A stretch of 64,000 bases of DNA from Chryseobacterium sp. (GCF_008831505.1 NZ_CP044507.1:1116001-1180000); one strand, 5' to 3'. Counted from the stretch's first letter, positions 1-8,482 are shown. Numbers and translations: made by a program. Notes: generated by a model from the sequence alone, not told the origin.

Positions 1-387
1 TTCAAGCAGTTCATTTCCGGTGAACAGTGTGCCGGGAATGAGGTTTGCGCAGTCTGCAGGATCTGAAACGGCAACAGGGTTTTCCAGCTTTGTTCCGCCC
101 ACCTCTTCCTCACTGTAAAAGATTTTCTCATTAAGGAATTTAATCTTTGATTTCAAAGAGTCGCTGGGCTGCAGAAACTGCGTTGTAAACTGCATACGGA
201 TCTTGTTTCCGTTCCGCATGGGCAGAGTCCTTATTTTGGTGCAGCTGACTTTGCTTGCAGATTTGGCTTCTTTATTAGTTGTTGAAACACGTTTGCGTTC
301 CTGCTTTATAGTTGTGTTTCGTTTCTGCGAAAGTTCCGGGTCTGCTTTGGTGCCGGCTTCTTCCGCGATTATGTTTTTTTTCGTCAT
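1..387 (-). CDS. Unrecognised protein, C-terminus cut by window edge
   Basis: An open leftward frame of 129 codons starts at an ATG whose complement lies at 385-387 and runs off the left edge without a stop. The first ~45 residues are very rich in Lys, Arg, Thr, Ser and Glu and look disordered. After that comes a more ordered part with the segments TLPMRNGNKIRMQFT and LNEKIFYSEEEVGG. There is no signal peptide or membrane segment. I do not recognise the family and assign no function. The start is supported by the AT-rich upstream DNA and by the lack of any better in-frame start. Confidence 0.6.
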   Translation of the reverse strand, partial: MTKKNIIAEEAGTKADPELSQKRNTTIKQERKRVSTTNKEAKSASKVSCTKIRTLPMRNGNKIRMQFTTQFLQPSDSLKSKIKFLNEKIFYSEEEVGGTKLENPVAVSDPADCANLIPGTLFTGNELLE

Positions 388-765
388 TTTCTATTTTTTT
401 TATTTTTTGATCCAAAACATAGCAGATGTTGCGCACACCAATCCTAAATTCCCACCAGTCAGGTTGTTTAATTGAGAGAAAAATATGCGTAATGAGGTTA
501 AAAGTAAATAAAAATTACAGGGTAAAAGCCTGTAAATGGCGAAACTTTTACCTGAAACATTGAAATACTGTTTATATGTGATAATGATAATTAGGAGCTT
601 TTTACTAGCAGATTTTTGGCCTTATCACCTTTTTTTGGGAGGTCTGAAACTGGCTTTTGTTCTCAACTAATTTTTAGGTGGATCCTTAACAATTTGTTAT
701 CGCTTCATACAGAGTTTCCCGCTCCAACGTTCTTATCTTTGCAGCCTAATACAATTCAAAATTTC
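388..765. other. Intergenic region between divergent genes
   Basis: This AT-rich spacer separates the leftward partial gene from pafA. The open frame of pafA extends upstream into it as far as 616. That extension (150 bases) lacks coding character and contains the probable pafA promoter, so I do not count it as coding. An imperfect hairpin (GGTAAAAG at about 521-528 facing CTTTTACC at 545-552) is present. No RNA gene was recognised. Confidence 0.5.
734..741 (+). promoter_or_regulatory. Probable pafA promoter, -7 element TATCTTTG
   Basis: TATCTTTG matches the Bacteroidota -7 consensus TAnnTTTG and lies 24 bases before the ATG at 766. The -33 region is less clear. Its position inside the upstream extension of the open frame argues for the ATG at 766 as the start. 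Confidence 0.6.
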
Positions 766-2409
766 ATGAAAAAAATTAGTGCTGTTGTTCTTGTTTTTGT
801 CTCTGTATTCACATTAAACGCGCAGAAGCCGAAAGATGTGGGAACCGGGAAACCCAAATTGGTAGTGGGAATCGTTGTGGATCAGATGCGGTGGGATTTT
901 CTCTACCGTTATGAATCGAAATACGGCAACGGGGGATTCAAACGTCTTATGAATGAAGGATTTAACCTTAATAATGTGATGATTAATTATGTTCCTACGG
1001 TTACAGCATTGGGACATACCTCCATCTATACAGGTTCTGTGCCCTCCATTCACGGGATTGCAGGAAATGACTGGACAGACCGTGAAACGGGGAAAAATGT
1101 CTATTGTACCACAGATAATTCTGTAAAAGGAGTTGGCGCCAGCAACGAGAGGATCGGCGCACACTCCCCACATCAACTTTGGAGTACTACGATTACTGAC
1201 CAGTTAGGAATAGCAACCAACTTCAGGTCTAAAGTGGTAGGGGTATCGCTGAAAGACAGGGCCTCCATTCTGCCGGCTGGACATAATCCAACAGGCGCAT
1301 TCTGGTACGATGAAGGTACGGGTCATTTTGTTACGAGTTCCTATTATATGAATGATTTGCCAAAGTGGCTGAAGGATTTCAATGCGCAGAACTGGGGTGC
1401 AAAACTCGTAGCAAACGGTTGGGACACTTCGCTGCCTATAGCGCAGTACACAGAAAGTACTGCCGACGATGTTCCCTGGGAGCAATTACTGGGCAGCGCA
1501 AAGACGCCTACTTTTCCTTACACTAATCTGGCAGCCGATTTTGCCGCCAAGAAGGGAATTATCCGCACTACACCTTTTGGGAACACACTAACCCTTAAGG
1601 TTGCGGAAGCCGCACTGGATGCTTACCGCATGGGCCGCAATCAGGAAACCGATTTCCTGGCAGTCAATATTGCATCCACGGACTATGTGGGACATTCGTT
1701 TGGTCCCAACTCCATTGAAATTCAGGATACTTACCTGAGATTGGATAAAGACCTTGAAAATTTCTTCACCATGCTGGACAAAAAAGTTGGGAAGGATAAT
1801 TATCTGGTTTTCCTTTCGGCAGATCACGGTGGGGCACATGCAATGGGCTATATGGAGGCGAACAAGATGCTTACAGGGCTTTTTGACGATGGCTTACAGA
1901 AAAATCTGGAAGAAGAACTTAAAGCGAAGTACACGCATGAAAAACTGATTTGGGCCATAGACAATTATCAGATTTACCTGAATCAGCAACTTATACGGGA
2001 GCATAAACTGGATGCCGAAGACATTAAACAAAATATCATCAACCGACTGAACAGGGATCCCCGTGTACTTTATGCGGTAGATTTGGCTAAAATAGGGTCG
2101 GCGGCGATCCCGGAACCTATTAAATCAAGAATTATCAACGGTTATAACTGGCAGCGAAGCGGTGATATTCAGATTATTTCGCATGACGGTATGCTGCCCA
2201 ATTATGCGAAAAAAGGAACCACCCACAGCGTATGGAATTCCTATGATGCGCATATTCCTTTAATCTTTATGGGTAAGGGAGTAAAGAAGGGACAGAGTAC
2301 AAAACCCTACCACATGACGGATATTGCTCCTACACTGGCACAAATCCTGAAAATTGAAAATCCCAGTGGAAACATTGGAGAACCTATTTCTGAGGTGATT
2401 GGCAACTAA
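766..2409 (+). CDS. pafA: Alkaline phosphatase PafA-like
   Basis: The 547-residue protein matches the length and features of the periplasmic PafA-type alkaline phosphatase known from Elizabethkingia meningoseptica. That enzyme is a zinc monoesterase with a threonine nucleophile. Residues 1-18 (MKKISAVVLVFVSVFTLNA) form a signal peptide. DQMRWDF near residue 39 supplies a metal-binding Asp, and VTALGHTSIYTGSVPSIHG carries the nucleophilic Thr. The later segments NIASTDYVGHSFG, SADHGG and GTTHS carry the other metal ligands. The start at 766 is chosen because it begins the signal peptide and follows the promoter. It is monocistronic and ends at a strong bidirectional terminator. The likely role is phosphate scavenging; no phosphate-regulated operator was identified. 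Confidence 0.93.
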   Translation: MKKISAVVLVFVSVFTLNAQKPKDVGTGKPKLVVGIVVDQMRWDFLYRYESKYGNGGFKRLMNEGFNLNNVMINYVPTVTALGHTSIYTGSVPSIHGIAGNDWTDRETGKNVYCTTDNSVKGVGASNERIGAHSPHQLWSTTITDQLGIATNFRSKVVGVSLKDRASILPAGHNPTGAFWYDEGTGHFVTSSYYMNDLPKWLKDFNAQNWGAKLVANGWDTSLPIAQYTESTADDVPWEQLLGSAKTPTFPYTNLAADFAAKKGIIRTTPFGNTLTLKVAEAALDAYRMGRNQETDFLAVNIASTDYVGHSFGPNSIEIQDTYLRLDKDLENFFTMLDKKVGKDNYLVFLSADHGGAHAMGYMEANKMLTGLFDDGLQKNLEEELKAKYTHEKLIWAIDNYQIYLNQQLIREHKLDAEDIKQNIINRLNRDPRVLYAVDLAKIGSAAIPEPIKSRIINGYNWQRSGDIQIISHDGMLPNYAKKGTTHSVWNSYDAHIPLIFMGKGVKKGQSTKPYHMTDIAPTLAQILKIENPSGNIGEPISEVIGN

Positions 2410-2434
2410 TCACGGTCTGTACATCTTAAACACA

Positions 2435-2462
2435 GAACGCGCCTGCCGGCGCGTTCTTTTTA
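2435..2462 (+). terminator. Intrinsic terminator after pafA
   Basis: A perfect 9-bp stem (GAACGCGCC at 2435-2443, GGCGCGTTC at 2448-2456) with a 4-base loop is followed by a T-rich tail. It lies between convergent genes and may also stop leftward transcription of the barstar gene. Confidence 0.85.
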
Positions 2463-2474
2463 TAATTAAGCAGC

Positions 2475-2759
2475 TCAGTCCTCCTCATACTGCTCCAGAT
2501 AATAGGAGAAACCAAAGTCTTCAACTTCATCTTCAGCATCTTCCATAGTCAGAAGCAAATCTTCAAAAGTTTCCAGCTGATCTACGGTCATATTCACAAA
2601 TTCCAGATGTACAGGCTGTTCCGCCTGGCCGGTTATGAAATCATAAAAAGCATCCAGGTTGTCGCCAAAATCTGCCGGGACCGCCATTTTTTCTTTTACC
2701 TGAGCATAAAAATCCTCAAAATCACCAATATCGCTAAAGTCAATATGGACCGTTTTCAT
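2475..2759 (-). CDS. Barstar-family ribonuclease inhibitor
   Basis: This is a 94-residue acidic protein of the barstar family. Barstars bind barnase-type ribonucleases and block the active site with an acidic helix. The diagnostic pattern is present: an N-terminal beta strand (MKTVHIDFSDIG), then AVPADFGDNLDAFYDFITG, which corresponds to the barnase-contacting helix of barstar, and an acidic C-terminus. An ATG at 2768 would add three residues, but the purine-rich AGGAG abuts it directly and is better spaced for the ATG at 2759. It lies 40 bases downstream of the barnase-like gene on the same strand, so toxin and immunity protein are probably co-transcribed. It would act in the cytoplasm to protect the producing cell. 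Confidence 0.88.
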   Translation of the reverse strand: MKTVHIDFSDIGDFEDFYAQVKEKMAVPADFGDNLDAFYDFITGQAEQPVHLEFVNMTVDQLETFEDLLLTMEDAEDEVEDFGFSYYLEQYEED

Positions 2760-2799
2760 ATTTTCCATCTCCTGATTTTCTATTTTTTAATCTTAATAT

Positions 2800-3285
2800 T
2801 CACTGTTTCTTAAATGTTTTGTAATGGTCGGTAGTTAACCAGACCTCACCCTCTTTAGTATAAACGATCCGGTGGCCGTTTCTGTTACCGCAACTGTAAT
2901 TGACATCTGCTTCAAAGTACTGTTTACCCTGGGGAAGTTGCTTTTCCCTGTTTCCGAACTTATCGCCTCCAATTGCTTTTCCCGGCAGTACCTTACAAAG
3001 GTTTCCTTCCGAAGGTATCCAGCCCAAAGCCCGCGCTTCGTTTTTCGTTAAATAGAAATCCGGCAGTTCCTTATTGGTTTTTACATAACTGGTTACCCTG
3101 CCGGCTTCAGTAAGTGCATCAACATTTTCCCGTGCAGGGTTCTGACCGGTTTTTATTTCAGTCTGTGAAACTGAAGCACTCTTGTCGCTTTCGACCTTAT
3201 CTGCACTTAAATAATATAGGATCAGGTAAGCACTCAGCAGTCCGATAATGAAGATAAGGAATAGTTTTATATGATCTTTCCGCAT
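2800..3285 (-). CDS. Barnase-like ribonuclease with N-terminal membrane/signal segment
   Basis: The protein has 161 residues. Residues ~7-28 (LFLIFIIGLLSAYLILYYL) form a hydrophobic signal or anchor segment, followed by a ~35-residue polar linker. The last ~100 residues align by eye with mature barnase: LPDFYLTKNEARALGW, GNLCKVLPGKAIGGD, FEADVNYSCG, RIVYTKEG and TTDHYKTF. The catalytic Glu (FEADVN), Arg (HRIVY) and His (TTDHY) are all present, so the nuclease should be active after export. Two cysteines, in GNLCKV and NYSCGN, could form a disulfide that barnase lacks. The gene is the first of a two-gene unit with the barstar homologue. Its function could be RNA scavenging or killing of neighbours; the sequence does not decide. 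Confidence 0.88.
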   Translation of the reverse strand: MRKDHIKLFLIFIIGLLSAYLILYYLSADKVESDKSASVSQTEIKTGQNPARENVDALTEAGRVTSYVKTNKELPDFYLTKNEARALGWIPSEGNLCKVLPGKAIGGDKFGNREKQLPQGKQYFEADVNYSCGNRNGHRIVYTKEGEVWLTTDHYKTFKKQ

Positions 3286-3354
3286 AAACAGTAGCCGCAG
3301 ACGTAAATTTGATCTGTCTTATTTATCTTTTAAATAGTTAGATATGTGAGCATT

Positions 3355-4146
3355 TCAATTACGCCATTCTTCCGGAATGTCACAAACCGGTATAGGCTGA
3401 ATTTTGTGTTGAGCTGCCTTGTTCATTCTACTGAATATCCGGTAGACTTCCAGATCTCTTCCACTGTAGTCAGCCTCAGTTTTGGTTCCCCATTCTTTCT
3501 GAATTTTTTCCAGTTCCGGATAGGAAGCACCTATCTGTTGCTCGTCTGTACGCTCTGTGTCCCAAAGACCGTCTGTGGGTATCGCGTTCTGAATCGATTC
3601 TACGAGGTTAAGCGACCTGGCAAGTTTGTAAACTTCCGTTTTATAAAGATCAGCAATTGGGGAAACATCCACACCGCCATCGCCGTACTTTGTATAGAAA
3701 CCTATACCGAAGTCTTCCACTTTATTTCCCGTACCGCAAACCAGAAGTCCATTGGTCTGACCAAAATAATATAAGGTTAACATCCTCAAGCGTGCTCTCG
3801 TATTGGCCAGAGCAAGTTTCTCATTTGGAGAATCCGTCTCATTCGCTTTAAAGGAGCTGTACAACTCGTCAAAGGAAGAAGTTAAGTCTGTTGTCTGCGC
3901 CTCGATATTATCGAATCTGCTTTTCAGGTCATTGATATGCTCCCACGCACGGCTTACATGCTCCGCGTTCTGGTGAATGGGCATTTCAAGCAGCATTGTT
4001 TTAAGACCGGTCATCGCGCAAAGCGTTGAGACCACAGCAGAGTCCACACCTCCGGAAATACCGATGATATAACCCTTCACCCCAGCCTGGTTCGCATAGG
4101 TGCGTAGCCAGGAAACAATTTTTTCGGTAACTTTTTCAGTCTGCAT
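3355..4146 (-). CDS. nadE: NAD+ synthase, ammonia-dependent
   Basis: This 263-residue enzyme adenylates nicotinic acid adenine dinucleotide and amidates it to NAD+, the last step of NAD synthesis. The N-type ATP pyrophosphatase signature SGGVDSAVVSTLC lies at residues ~30-42. GTGNKVEDFGIGFYTKYGDGGVD and the downstream PIADLYKTEVYKLA are typical of the family. Its length corresponds to the catalytic domain alone, without the glutaminase domain of two-domain enzymes, so ammonia is the predicted nitrogen source. The gene is divergent from gldB. The three genes nadE, gldB and gldC lie next to each other, an arrangement I recall from other flavobacteria. Confidence 0.93.
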   Translation of the reverse strand: MQTEKVTEKIVSWLRTYANQAGVKGYIIGISGGVDSAVVSTLCAMTGLKTMLLEMPIHQNAEHVSRAWEHINDLKSRFDNIEAQTTDLTSSFDELYSSFKANETDSPNEKLALANTRARLRMLTLYYFGQTNGLLVCGTGNKVEDFGIGFYTKYGDGGVDVSPIADLYKTEVYKLARSLNLVESIQNAIPTDGLWDTERTDEQQIGASYPELEKIQKEWGTKTEADYSGRDLEVYRIFSRMNKAAQHKIQPIPVCDIPEEWRN

Positions 4147-4196
4147 AATAGATGTTTTAAGACGGATGTTAAATAGGACAGTCCTTAAAAATTCAT

Positions 4197-4204
4197 TATT
4201 TTTG
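4197..4204 (+). promoter_or_regulatory. Probable gldB promoter, -7 element TATTTTTG
   Basis: TATTTTTG matches TAnnTTTG and lies 54 bases before the proposed gldB ATG, in the nadE-gldB divergent spacer. Confidence 0.5.
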
Positions 4205-4258
4205 TAAAAATATAAAATTAATCGTCACTGCCGTGGCAAAGCCCCGAAATTGAAAATA

Positions 4259-5284
4259 ATGAACGTCAGAAATAGATTACATTCAATAAAACAACCGTCC
4301 AGCATCCGCGGTGCTTTAGGCGCTTTAGCTGTTGTTTTATCTTTAAGTGTTCTTCAAAACTGTAATAAGGAAAATAAAAATATTTGGGATGTAGAGGTGG
4401 AACAGCCTGCTGCAAAAGTTACTGTTACTGACATTTCAAAAGAATTTTTCTCGCCTGCGGTAAGTATGGAGCAGTTTAAAGAAAAATATCCTTGGTTTCA
4501 GGGTTCGGTAACAGATGAAGATTTCGTAAAACGCCGTAATAATCCCGAGGAGGCAAAACTGTACCGTGAGGCAGCCGCCAAGGTCGACCTGAACCGTTTG
4601 GGAACAGATCTGACTTCTCTTTTCGCTCGGGTAAAATACCATTTTCCAAATTTTACCAATCCAAAGGTTTACACCTTTTCATCCAGTACGCAGATGTATG
4701 AGGAACCGGTGATTTACGATCCGCAACAGGGTTTTCTGTTCATTGACATCTCTGGATTTATGGGAAGCAAGAATCAATATTATAAAGGTATTGAAGAGTA
4801 TTTCAAGGTTTCCATGAATACTGAAAATATTATTCCGAAGACTTCGGAAGCCATTGCCATCAGTATTGTCCCATTTGACAAGACATCCCAGAAATTTCTG
4901 GATCAAATGGTATATAATGGTAAGATCATGACTTTGCAGGATGCTTTCCTGCCTCATTTGCCGGATCATCTTAAGATGAATGCGACAGCCGAACAGTATG
5001 AATGGAGCAAGGCCAGCGAAGCGAGCATCTGGGATTATTTTATTGAGAATGATTATATCTTCAGCCCAGACCCCAGGCTTACTGAGCGTTTTATTAATCC
5101 GGGCCCCTTCTCCAAATTCTATACTGATGTGGACAAGCAGTCGTCGCCACGCGTGGGTGTCTTTACCGGATGGCAGATTTGCAGGGAATTTTACAGTAAG
5201 AATCCTGAAACTCCGTTAAGTGATTTTCTGTCCATGAGCGCAACCGACTTATTTAACAAATCAGAATACAAACCTAAAAATTAA
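4259..5284 (+). CDS. gldB: Gliding motility lipoprotein GldB
   Basis: This 341-residue lipoprotein matches GldB, which is needed for gliding in Flavobacterium and lies close to the Gld/T9SS machinery. The N-terminus has a hydrophobic stretch (ALGALAVVLSLSVLQNC) ending in a lipobox cysteine. Downstream segments such as FEEYFKVSMN-like GIEEYFKVSMN, DYFIENDYIFSPDP and GVFTGWQICREFYSKNP are characteristic of the family. The frame is open from a TTG at 4250, but ATG 4259 is the better start. gldC follows after 51 bases, the usual partner order. Presence of gldB does not by itself show that this organism glides, because many non-gliding flavobacteria keep it. Confidence 0.9.
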   Translation: MNVRNRLHSIKQPSSIRGALGALAVVLSLSVLQNCNKENKNIWDVEVEQPAAKVTVTDISKEFFSPAVSMEQFKEKYPWFQGSVTDEDFVKRRNNPEEAKLYREAAAKVDLNRLGTDLTSLFARVKYHFPNFTNPKVYTFSSSTQMYEEPVIYDPQQGFLFIDISGFMGSKNQYYKGIEEYFKVSMNTENIIPKTSEAIAISIVPFDKTSQKFLDQMVYNGKIMTLQDAFLPHLPDHLKMNATAEQYEWSKASEASIWDYFIENDYIFSPDPRLTERFINPGPFSKFYTDVDKQSSPRVGVFTGWQICREFYSKNPETPLSDFLSMSATDLFNKSEYKPKN

Positions 5285-5335
5285 TGCGAGGGAATATTCT
5301 CCGTCAGTAAAGAGGATTTCCCCAATACTTATATA

Positions 5336-5662
5336 ATGAAGAAGACTCAGATTACCCTTGATGTGGAACTGGACGAAAACCATGTTCCCGAAAAGATGAC
5401 CTGGAATGCCCAGGACGGCGGAATTGAAGCCCAGGAAACCAAAGCAGCTATGATCTCCGTATGGGACGATAAGACGATGGAAGCACTGAGAATCGATCTC
5501 TGGACTAAGGAAATGCCGGTGGATCAGATGAAGATGTTCCTGCACCAGATGCTTATTTCACTCAGTAACACTTACAAAACCGCTACTGGGGAAGAAGATG
5601 TTGCTCAATGGATGGAAGACATGGCAGAAGAGTTTGCTGTGAAATCGGCGATCAGGATGTAA
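5336..5662 (+). CDS. gldC: Gliding motility protein GldC
   Basis: This 108-residue cytoplasmic protein matches GldC, a small protein encoded directly after gldB in gliding and many non-gliding Bacteroidota. Recognisable segments are ITLDVELDENHVPEKMTWNA, AAMISVWDDKTMEALRIDLWTK and MPVDQMKMFLHQML. It has no signal peptide or membrane helix. Its biochemical role is not established. It is probably co-transcribed with gldB, 51 bases upstream, and no terminator was seen between the two. Confidence 0.9.
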   Translation: MKKTQITLDVELDENHVPEKMTWNAQDGGIEAQETKAAMISVWDDKTMEALRIDLWTKEMPVDQMKMFLHQMLISLSNTYKTATGEEDVAQWMEDMAEEFAVKSAIRM

Positions 5663-5768
5663 AAATCGTTTCCCTGTGGCTAAAAGACTCGGCCAGCTTA
5701 GAAATAGTAATAATTTGCAGATTGGAAATGCTTACCGGTAAATCCATTTGCTGAAAAACAGTGAAAAT

Positions 5769-6908
5769 ATGAATTTCAACACTAAAGTAATACATGGAGG
5801 ACAGCAGCATGAACCTACCACAGGTTCTGTTAATGTTCCTGTTTTTTTAACATCGACTTTTGCACAAAGTTCTCCGGGTGTGCATTCCGGTTACGAATAT
5901 TCCAGAGCCGCCAACCCGACACGGCAGGCTTTGGAAGACAGTCTGGCCAGCATTGAAAACGGTGCCCGCGGCTTGGCATTTGGCTCCGGTCTTGCCGCGA
6001 TAGACTGTGTTTTAAAACTTCTGAACCCCGGCGACGAGATTATTGCAGTAGATGACCTTTATGGCGGAACGTACAGGATGTTTACACGGCTCTTCGACAA
6101 ATATCAGCTTATGTTCACCTTTGTGAATTTTGATGATGTTTCCAAAATCGCTAACCTGATTACCGATAAAACGAAATTGATTTGGGTTGAAACACCAACC
6201 AACCCACTGATGAAACTGGTGGACATTAAAGCCGTAACCGAGCTGGTAAAAGGAAAGGATATCTTGGTGGCTGTGGACAATACCTTTGCTACGCCGTATC
6301 TGCAGCGTCCGATTGATCTGGGTGCTGATATTGTAATGCACTCGGCTACAAAATATCTGGGCGGACACTCCGACGTGATAGCAGGCGCATTGATTGCCAA
6401 AACGGAAGAACTTGGCGAGAAACTTCATTTCATTCAGTTTGCCAGCGGTGGAATTTTAGGTCCGCACGACTCCTATCTGGTTCTGAGAGGAATCAAAACC
6501 CTGGCACTGCGCATGCAGCGCCATTCTGAAAACGGTTTGGCGGTAGCCAGATATCTGGAATCCCACCCGGCGGTAGACAGGGTGATTTATCCGGGCCTGG
6601 AATCACATCCTCAGTACGATCTTGCCAAGAAGCAGATGAAGGATTTTGGGGGAATGGTGTCTTTTACCTTTAAATCCGGTAAGAAAGAAGACGCTGTAAA
6701 ATTTCTGGAGAATGTAAAAGTCTTCACTCTGGCAGAATCATTGGGGGGTGTAGAGTCATTGGCAAACCACCCGACCCTGATGACACATGCATCTATTCCA
6801 GCGGACAAACGTGCAGAGTTAGGGATTACAGATGATTTGGTAAGACTAAGTGTTGGTATTGAAGACAGTGAGGATCTTATAGCCGACCTCGAAAGAGCTT
6901 TCAAATAA
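5769..6908 (+). CDS. Cys/Met metabolism PLP-dependent enzyme (cystathionine gamma-synthase/lyase type)
   Basis: The 379-residue protein belongs to the fold-type I Cys/Met metabolism family, which includes cystathionine gamma-synthase, cystathionine gamma-lyase and O-acylhomoserine thiol-lyase. It has [15 protein letters not shown] near the N-terminus, the PLP-stacking YGGTYRMF segment, [10 protein letters not shown], and the PLP-binding lysine in [13 protein letters not shown] at residues ~190-200. [12 protein letters not shown] near the C-terminus is also typical. Sequence alone does not separate synthase from lyase, so no symbol is given. The start is ATG 5769; seven further upstream codons are open but begin without a good start. 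A strong terminator follows. Confidence 0.88.
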   Translation: MNFNTKVIHGGQQHEPTTGSVNVPVFLTSTFAQSSPGVHSGYEYSRAANPTRQALEDSLASIENGARGLAFGSGLAAIDCVLKLLNPGDEIIAVDDLYGGTYRMFTRLFDKYQLMFTFVNFDDVSKIANLITDKTKLIWVETPTNPLMKLVDIKAVTELVKGKDILVAVDNTFATPYLQRPIDLGADIVMHSATKYLGGHSDVIAGALIAKTEELGEKLHFIQFASGGILGPHDSYLVLRGIKTLALRMQRHSENGLAVARYLESHPAVDRVIYPGLESHPQYDLAKKQMKDFGGMVSFTFKSGKKEDAVKFLENVKVFTLAESLGGVESLANHPTLMTHASIPADKRAELGITDDLVRLSVGIEDSEDLIADLERAFK

Positions 6909-6910
6909 TA

Positions 6911-6947
6911 AAAACCTTCAGGGATATCAATCGCTGAAGGTTTTTTT
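6911..6947 (+). terminator. Intrinsic terminator after the Cys/Met PLP enzyme
   Basis: An 11-bp stem (AAAACCTTCAG at 6911-6921 with CTGAAGGTTTT at 6934-6944) is followed by a T run. Confidence 0.85.
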
Positions 6948-6958
6948 ATAAAACTCCT

Positions 6959-7450
6959 ATGACTGATTTCCAAAAATACATTCAGCGTTATCTCGATTTA
7001 ATTCCATCGGAAAAGTGGATTGATGAAATGAAAATTTCCGGTGTAAAAACCCTGGAATTCTTCAACAGTTTAACTCCGGAACATTCAGAATATGCTTACG
7101 CCAAAGGAAAATGGACATTGAAAGAACTGTTGCAGCACCTCATCGATGCCGAAAGGATTTTTGCCTACCGTGCCCTGCGCTTTGCCAGAAAAGACAAAAC
7201 CAAACTTCCGGGTTGGGATGAGGAATTGTACGCAAAACATTATTCAAAAGAAAGAAATCTCAAAGGTCTCATAGATGAATTTGATGTGGTGAGAAGATCA
7301 TCGGTACTTTTTTTCGGGAACTTAAATGCTGAGCAGTTCGCCGAAACGGGTGTCGCTAATGGAAACGAAATTTCTGTGGAAACTTTAGGTAAATTAATCG
7401 TTGGGCACAATATTCACCATCTGAATATCATCAATGAAAGGTATTTATAA
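6959..7450 (+). CDS. DinB-fold (DinB/YfiT-like) metal-binding protein
   Basis: This 163-residue protein is a DinB_2-type four-helix bundle. The family binds a divalent metal through three histidines, and several members are thiol-dependent transferases or hydrolases. The visible His positions fit: LLQHLIDAERIFAYRALRFAR at residues ~56-78 and GHNIHHLNIINERYL at the C-terminus. The substrate cannot be predicted. It follows the preceding gene's terminator by only 12 bases, so its promoter probably overlaps that terminator. A second DinB-fold gene, frameshifted, lies at 13793-14321. Confidence 0.82.
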   Translation: MTDFQKYIQRYLDLIPSEKWIDEMKISGVKTLEFFNSLTPEHSEYAYAKGKWTLKELLQHLIDAERIFAYRALRFARKDKTKLPGWDEELYAKHYSKERNLKGLIDEFDVVRRSSVLFFGNLNAEQFAETGVANGNEISVETLGKLIVGHNIHHLNIINERYL

Positions 7451-7475
7451 TTTTAAAACTGGTGACATTAGGACT

Positions 7476-7524
7476 GGGCTTTAGCCCGTTTATAAATTGT
7501 CTCTGCAAATTGGCTTTAGCCGAA
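7476..7524 (+). repeat. REP-like hairpin pair, leftmost of the array
   Basis: Two hairpins lie side by side in the DinB-ychJ spacer: GGGCTTTAGCCC (7476-7487) and TTGGCTTTAGCCGAA (7510-7524). Both have a TT loop, the same orientation as the copies left of the transposase gene. Single mismatches at the stem ends suggest that these copies are diverged. Confidence 0.8.
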
Positions 7525-7538
7525 ATTTATAAAAAAAA

Positions 7539-7916
7539 ATGAACTGTCCCTGCTGTTCCGGAAAAGATTATATGGACTGCTGCAAGCCCTATCACAGCAG
7601 CGAAAAAAGTGCGCCCACCGCGGAAGCGCTAATGCGGTCACGGTTTTCTGCATTTGCGATTCCGAACGGTGGATATTTAATGGAAACGACATTGCCTGCG
7701 AAAAGGAAATTTCACAACACACAAGATCTGCAGGATTGGGGAGAAATTAACCAATGGACCAAACTCGAAATCATCAGAACACCCTCTTCAGATCAGGTAG
7801 AATTCAAAGCATTTTATACCGACGATGACGGCAAACCCCAACTTCATCACGAACATTCCCTCTTTAAAAAAGTGAATGACAGATGGTTTTATGTTTCCGG
7901 GAAGTTCCTGGATTAA
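7539..7916 (+). CDS. YchJ-family SEC-C motif protein
   Basis: This 125-residue protein is of the YchJ/UPF0225 family. It starts with the zinc-binding SEC-C-like motif CPCCSGKDYMDCCKPYH (Cys pattern CxC/CC with a nearby His), followed by APTAEALMRSRFSAFA and an NTF2-like domain to the end (DRWFYVSGKFLD). The family is widely conserved but its function is unknown. The gene lies between REP-like hairpins, and its stop is only 2 bases from the convergent VF530-family gene. Confidence 0.88.
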   Translation: MNCPCCSGKDYMDCCKPYHSSEKSAPTAEALMRSRFSAFAIPNGGYLMETTLPAKRKFHNTQDLQDWGEINQWTKLEIIRTPSSDQVEFKAFYTDDDGKPQLHHEHSLFKKVNDRWFYVSGKFLD

Positions 7917-7918
7917 TA

Positions 7919-8167
7919 TTACCGATCTTTTCTTACGTTTTTCTTTTTTTGTCTTAAAACAAACAGATACAGGCTTTCCACTTTCGTTCTTGCCCAGTCC
8001 GTTTTTCTTAAAAACTTTAATGAAGAATTGATGCTTGGATTATCTGTAAAACATCTGATATTGATCTGCTTTCCCAAATTTTCAAATCCGCCGTAATACT
8101 CTACCAGTTCCTCTAAAATCGCATCCAGGCGCTTTCCATGCAAAGGATCTTTCTGTTTCTGTTCCAT
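7919..8167 (-). CDS. VF530-family small DNA-binding-like protein
   Basis: This 82-residue protein matches the VF530 (DUF2132) family: KDPLHGKRLDAILEELVEYYG, then LGKQINIRCFTDNPSINSSL and KFLRKTDWARTKVESLYL. The founding member from Vibrio fischeri has a fold suggestive of DNA binding, and the cellular role is unknown. The basic C-terminal tail (RQKKKNVRKDR) is consistent with nucleic acid contact. The start is ATG at 8165-8167; the nine codons upstream are open but unconserved. It is convergent with the ychJ-like gene. Confidence 0.85.
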   Translation of the reverse strand: MEQKQKDPLHGKRLDAILEELVEYYGGFENLGKQINIRCFTDNPSINSSLKFLRKTDWARTKVESLYLFVLRQKKKNVRKDR

Positions 8168-8300
8168 AATTATCGTTAAAATTAAACATTCCAAATAATT
8201 TACACTGGAGTTCTTAAAATTTCAGTATATTTTTGAATTCATTTAAGAAAACCAACGGTCAGGATTCAAAATAAAAACTCCAAATGGGTTAATGAATTGG

Positions 8301-8316
8301 ACGGGCTTTAGCCCGT
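8301..8316 (+). repeat. REP-like hairpin ACGGGCT-TT-AGCCCGT
   Basis: A perfect 7-bp stem with a TT loop. It is one of the GGGC-type copies left of the Y1 transposase gene. Confidence 0.88.
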
Positions 8317-8371
8317 ATATGAAGGTGTTAATTTCAACCACAGCGTAACAATAATTTAAATGATGAATAGG

Positions 8372-8389
8372 AACGGGCTTTAGCCCGTT
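8372..8389 (+). repeat. REP-like hairpin, GGGC type
   Basis: AACGGGCTTTAGCCCGTT is a perfect 8-bp stem with a TT loop. Its 5' flank (TGAATAGG) is identical to that of the copy at 8445, so the repeated unit is longer than the hairpin. Confidence 0.9.
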
Positions 8390-8444
8390 TATTTAAAAAA
8401 AACCATCAAGATTCAAAAGAGGACCAAATTGGTTTATGAATAGG

Positions 8445-8462
8445 AACGGGCTTTAGCCCGTT
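8445..8462 (+). repeat. REP-like hairpin, GGGC type
   Basis: The same 18-base hairpin as at 8372-8389, preceded by the same TGAATAGG flank. Confidence 0.9.
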
Positions 8463-8482
8463 TCAAAAAATTAATCCCACCA

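Noticed and set aside
616-765. Longer N-terminus for the PafA gene
   Set aside because: The extension has a Bacteroidota promoter inside it and codon usage unlike the rest; the signal peptide begins at 766.
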